Below the pieces are notes generated by a model, which was not told the origin of the DNA, made no database searches, and saw nothing but the letters and a program-made list of their open reading frames with translations. Of a stretch of 64,000 nt of DNA, positions 61,876 to 64,000 are shown in pieces; positions within the stretch are counted from its first letter, which is position 1, and each line of letters begins with the position of its first letter. The stretch is from Lineus longissimus (lineage: Eukaryota; Nemertea; Pilidiophora; Heteronemertea; Lineidae): positions 13,449,431 to 13,513,430 of the forward strand of contig NC_088322.1 of the NCBI RefSeq assembly GCF_910592395.1, in the 5' to 3' direction. The translations under genes were made by a program, and so were the position numbers.

Positions 61876-61946
61876 TGAGCCCCGAACCCTCGACCTTCCG
61901 ATCACAAGTTGGACCCTATTCCACTGCGCCTCCATCCTTCCGGGAA
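61876..61946 (-). mobile_element. tRNA-derived SINE remnant (head region)
   Basis: On the minus strand the sequence GGAGGCGCAGTGGAATAG is followed by TTGTGATCGGAAGGTCGAGG and GGTTCG, the usual order of A-box and B-box regions in tRNA-derived SINEs. It is diverged and lacks a clear tail. Confidence 0.45.
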
Positions 61947-63483
61947 TGACACTTTGATGCTTCCCGACACCGTTGCTCTGAAGTGACACTTCCATGATAT
62001 ATCCGGATTTGTTAAGAATGACTGTGGTTTTGAGCCCGATGATGGGTTAGAACTCATACTTCGAAGGATCAATCCACTCGATCTGTTCCTTCGACTCTGC
62101 CTCTTGAGAATGCCAACCAATTCTATGAAACGATGAGGCTACGCGTTCAACGGCATTACCAAACACGGGTGCTTTTCAAAACTGGTCCTGACAAATCGAG
62201 GTATCATTCCTGTACCTTTACCATGAATCTGACCGAATTATACCACGGCCAGTTGCTATCTACTTCCCGTTCTTCAGAACATTCCCAAATAAGTAAATGA
62301 CACTTGGTAACCAGGCATCGGTGCGGGCAGAATATTTTCGTCCGTTATCGTTGACCATACAACAGACTCACTTCGTGATGATAAGCAAGCAGCTGAAATT
62401 TACACTCCGGACGCAGTGGGCCGGCCTCGTCCAGTCGCTCATGAACGAAATACGACCAGGATGACGAAATGGGCTGCATAGGAGTCTACTGAAACTTCAT
62501 TGTATGTGCCACACATGTTCAGCGGCAGAAATGTAATTTAACAAGAAACTTGGCTGATTCGCCAAAAAATATTTACAAGAAGATTTGCTCCCTATTGGGC
62601 CATTAAACTACTTGATGTGGAATGGCAACACTTTGTAGAATGAGAGTGTTGTTTAAAAATACATACGATTGCATTTGCGTGATATTTTACTGTTAACTTA
62701 TTCATTAATTGAGGCAGTAAATATTCTAAACGGCTGTAAAAAGGAGAGTGAAGGTAAGGTGGTGTATAATTATATTACACTCTTTAACATTTTCTGCTGT
62801 ACTTTGCTGCGCCTATTCGACGAATGACGGCATGACCAGCATATATCGGCATCACCGGCATCGACACCAGAATGGTTTCATTCGGTATTTATCAGAAACG
62901 TTCGGGCAATCTCCGGTGATTGCCCGATTGTTTCCGATCATTACCGAATTAAATCATCTCCGATGCTTATGACCCGGTGTGACAGCGGATATAGTCCCCC
63001 TGGAGTCATAGTCCGGTAGCATTGTATTTGATCAATTAAGCAGCATGATCTATTGTACCGCTAACCCTAACCAAAACATTTAGCAATGCGGGCTATTGTT
63101 ACACGGACTATCAGCCCTAGGACTACTATCCCTTGCACACCGGTGCAGGTGCAGACTCTTTCACCAGTCTCCTCCATTCACTCATTAGAGAGACTGGTAC
63201 TTGACGCCATTTCGATCGTCATGAACTGGATTTGGGGGCGTCGGCTTCCGGTGTCCGGTCACGTGTTTTCCGCGAAGACGAGTAACCTCGAGCCAAGTGA
63301 AAAAGCAGGAATACCAGTGAGCTCGGTATGGACAGTACATCCACTGTGGCTGAGTTCAACTGTAACTCTAGGGTCGGCTTAGAGTTCCTCAGGCGATGAC
63401 ATCATGCCTTAAATGCGCATGTCGAGTAGGGGTAGCACGCGAACGCAGTCGAGTCAGTTCGGGTTGATTTGGTTTGTTTAAAC
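61947..63483. other. Intergenic, nothing supported
   Basis: A frame near 62.75-62.97 kb has a hydrophobic start resembling a signal peptide but no ATG and no homology. Nothing else is visible. Confidence 0.4.
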
Positions 63484-63788
63484 ATGGCGGATATAGCGGC
63501 AATATACGAATTTTTAGACTTCATTTTTCCCAATAGTACAATAGATGTAGAGCTGACAAGTCAAGAACATTTATGGACACTATGTTTGTTCGCCAGAAGG
63601 AAATGGGTGCCCAAAATAACTGGATTTGCAGAAAATGCTCTCCCGCAATTCAGTTTGCAGGACTTCAGAGCCCACTAATTCAGAGTTGGAAGGGGGGTGT
63701 TCGAGACACTTTTGACCGAACTTTATCCCGATCTGGTTTCCGAACATGTCGGTGGTTTATTTCACCCGATAATAATGGCTTCACATAA
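63484..63788 (+). pseudogene. Broken PIF/Harbinger-like transposase N-terminus
   Basis: An ATG frame (MADIAAIYEFLDF) runs to QDFRAH, then meets an in-frame TAA at 63676. The same frame continues as FRVGRGVFETLLTELYPDLV, giving the composite pattern DFR-H-FR--R--FE-LL typical of the N-terminal part of HARBI1-like transposases. The nuclease domain would lie downstream but is not seen before the window ends. Assignment rests on this motif only. Confidence 0.5.
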
Positions 63789-64000
63789 CAGCTATCAATA
63801 TTTATCAACAGCGTTATTACAGGAGTACACAATATTGGATATAACAATGTAAAAATCACGAATTTATCCCTTACGTTTTCGAGGCCGCCATTTTGTCACG
63901 TGGTTTTTGTCGAGTCTGCTGAGTTCAACGCTCATGCCATCGAGGGTTGAGCCCGAGTAGCTAACTAGGTCAGATATGACGTCACTCGGGTCGGTACCCG

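Noticed and set aside
62748-62972. A frame with a signal-peptide-like start
   Set aside because: It has no ATG, no downstream exon and no homology; the hydrophobic run is probably chance.
1-64000. CRISPR arrays, bacterial operons or rRNA genes
   Set aside because: None found. The repeats seen are eukaryotic tandem repeats, SINEs or DNA-transposon ends, and the genes have spliceosomal introns.

Overview
This is animal genomic DNA. Genes are split by GT-AG introns, spacers are long and AT-rich, short tRNA-derived SINEs and non-autonomous DNA transposons are common, and the protein-coding genes are metazoan (beta-tubulin, tetraspanin, rhodopsin-class GPCR, RING/B-box TRIM). The many tacatgtaca-type palindromes and the foldback elements suggest a marine invertebrate, but the sequence alone does not let me name the phylum.

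Layout. Bases 1-6600 are non-coding with repeats. Bases 6614-20034 hold the most unusual locus: three genes of one family that I cannot match to a named family. Each has a 5' exon coding a small cysteine-rich PAN/apple-like domain, which ends in a phase-0 splice donor, and a single long (957-1026 nt) 3' exon coding an all-beta, propeller-like domain that starts at a phase-0 acceptor. Unit 1 (+) is PAN exon, then terminal exon A1, then terminal exon B1. Unit 2 (-) is the inverted copy: PAN exon, A2, B2. Unit 3 (-) lies between them: a PAN exon with a signal peptide, and terminal exon C. Exons B1 and B2 have conserved phase-0 acceptors but no PAN exon of their own, and B2 begins 113 bases after the A2 stop. 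The simplest reading is that one PAN exon can be joined to either of two alternative terminal exons. Exons A, B and C align with one another, so the cassette probably arose by duplication.

Bases 20100-27200 are mostly transposon-derived: two strong foldback elements with target-site duplications, a MITE, and duplicated exon-like segments. Bases 27219-32289 (-) hold a complete four-exon beta-tubulin gene of 454 codons with the conserved intron positions. Bases 34293-36995 (+) hold a complete seven-exon tetraspanin of 291 codons with every intron in phase 0. Bases 39479-41405 (+) hold a two-exon rhodopsin-class GPCR whose tail appears to have been cut short by a small deletion in front of a 48-bp tandem array. 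Bases 43374-45422 (-) hold a single-exon TRIM protein with RING, B-box, coiled coil and an NHL-like propeller. From 45.4 kb to the end I see no further intact gene, only MITE copies, tandem repeats, a SINE remnant and, at the right edge, a broken PIF/Harbinger-like transposase N-terminus.

The genes do not form an operon or obvious pathway. The family at 6.6-20 kb is predicted to be extracellular, from the unit 3 signal peptide, the PAN cysteines and the N-glycosylation sequons. Exon structures are inferred from splice consensus, frame and paralogue conservation, without transcript data.
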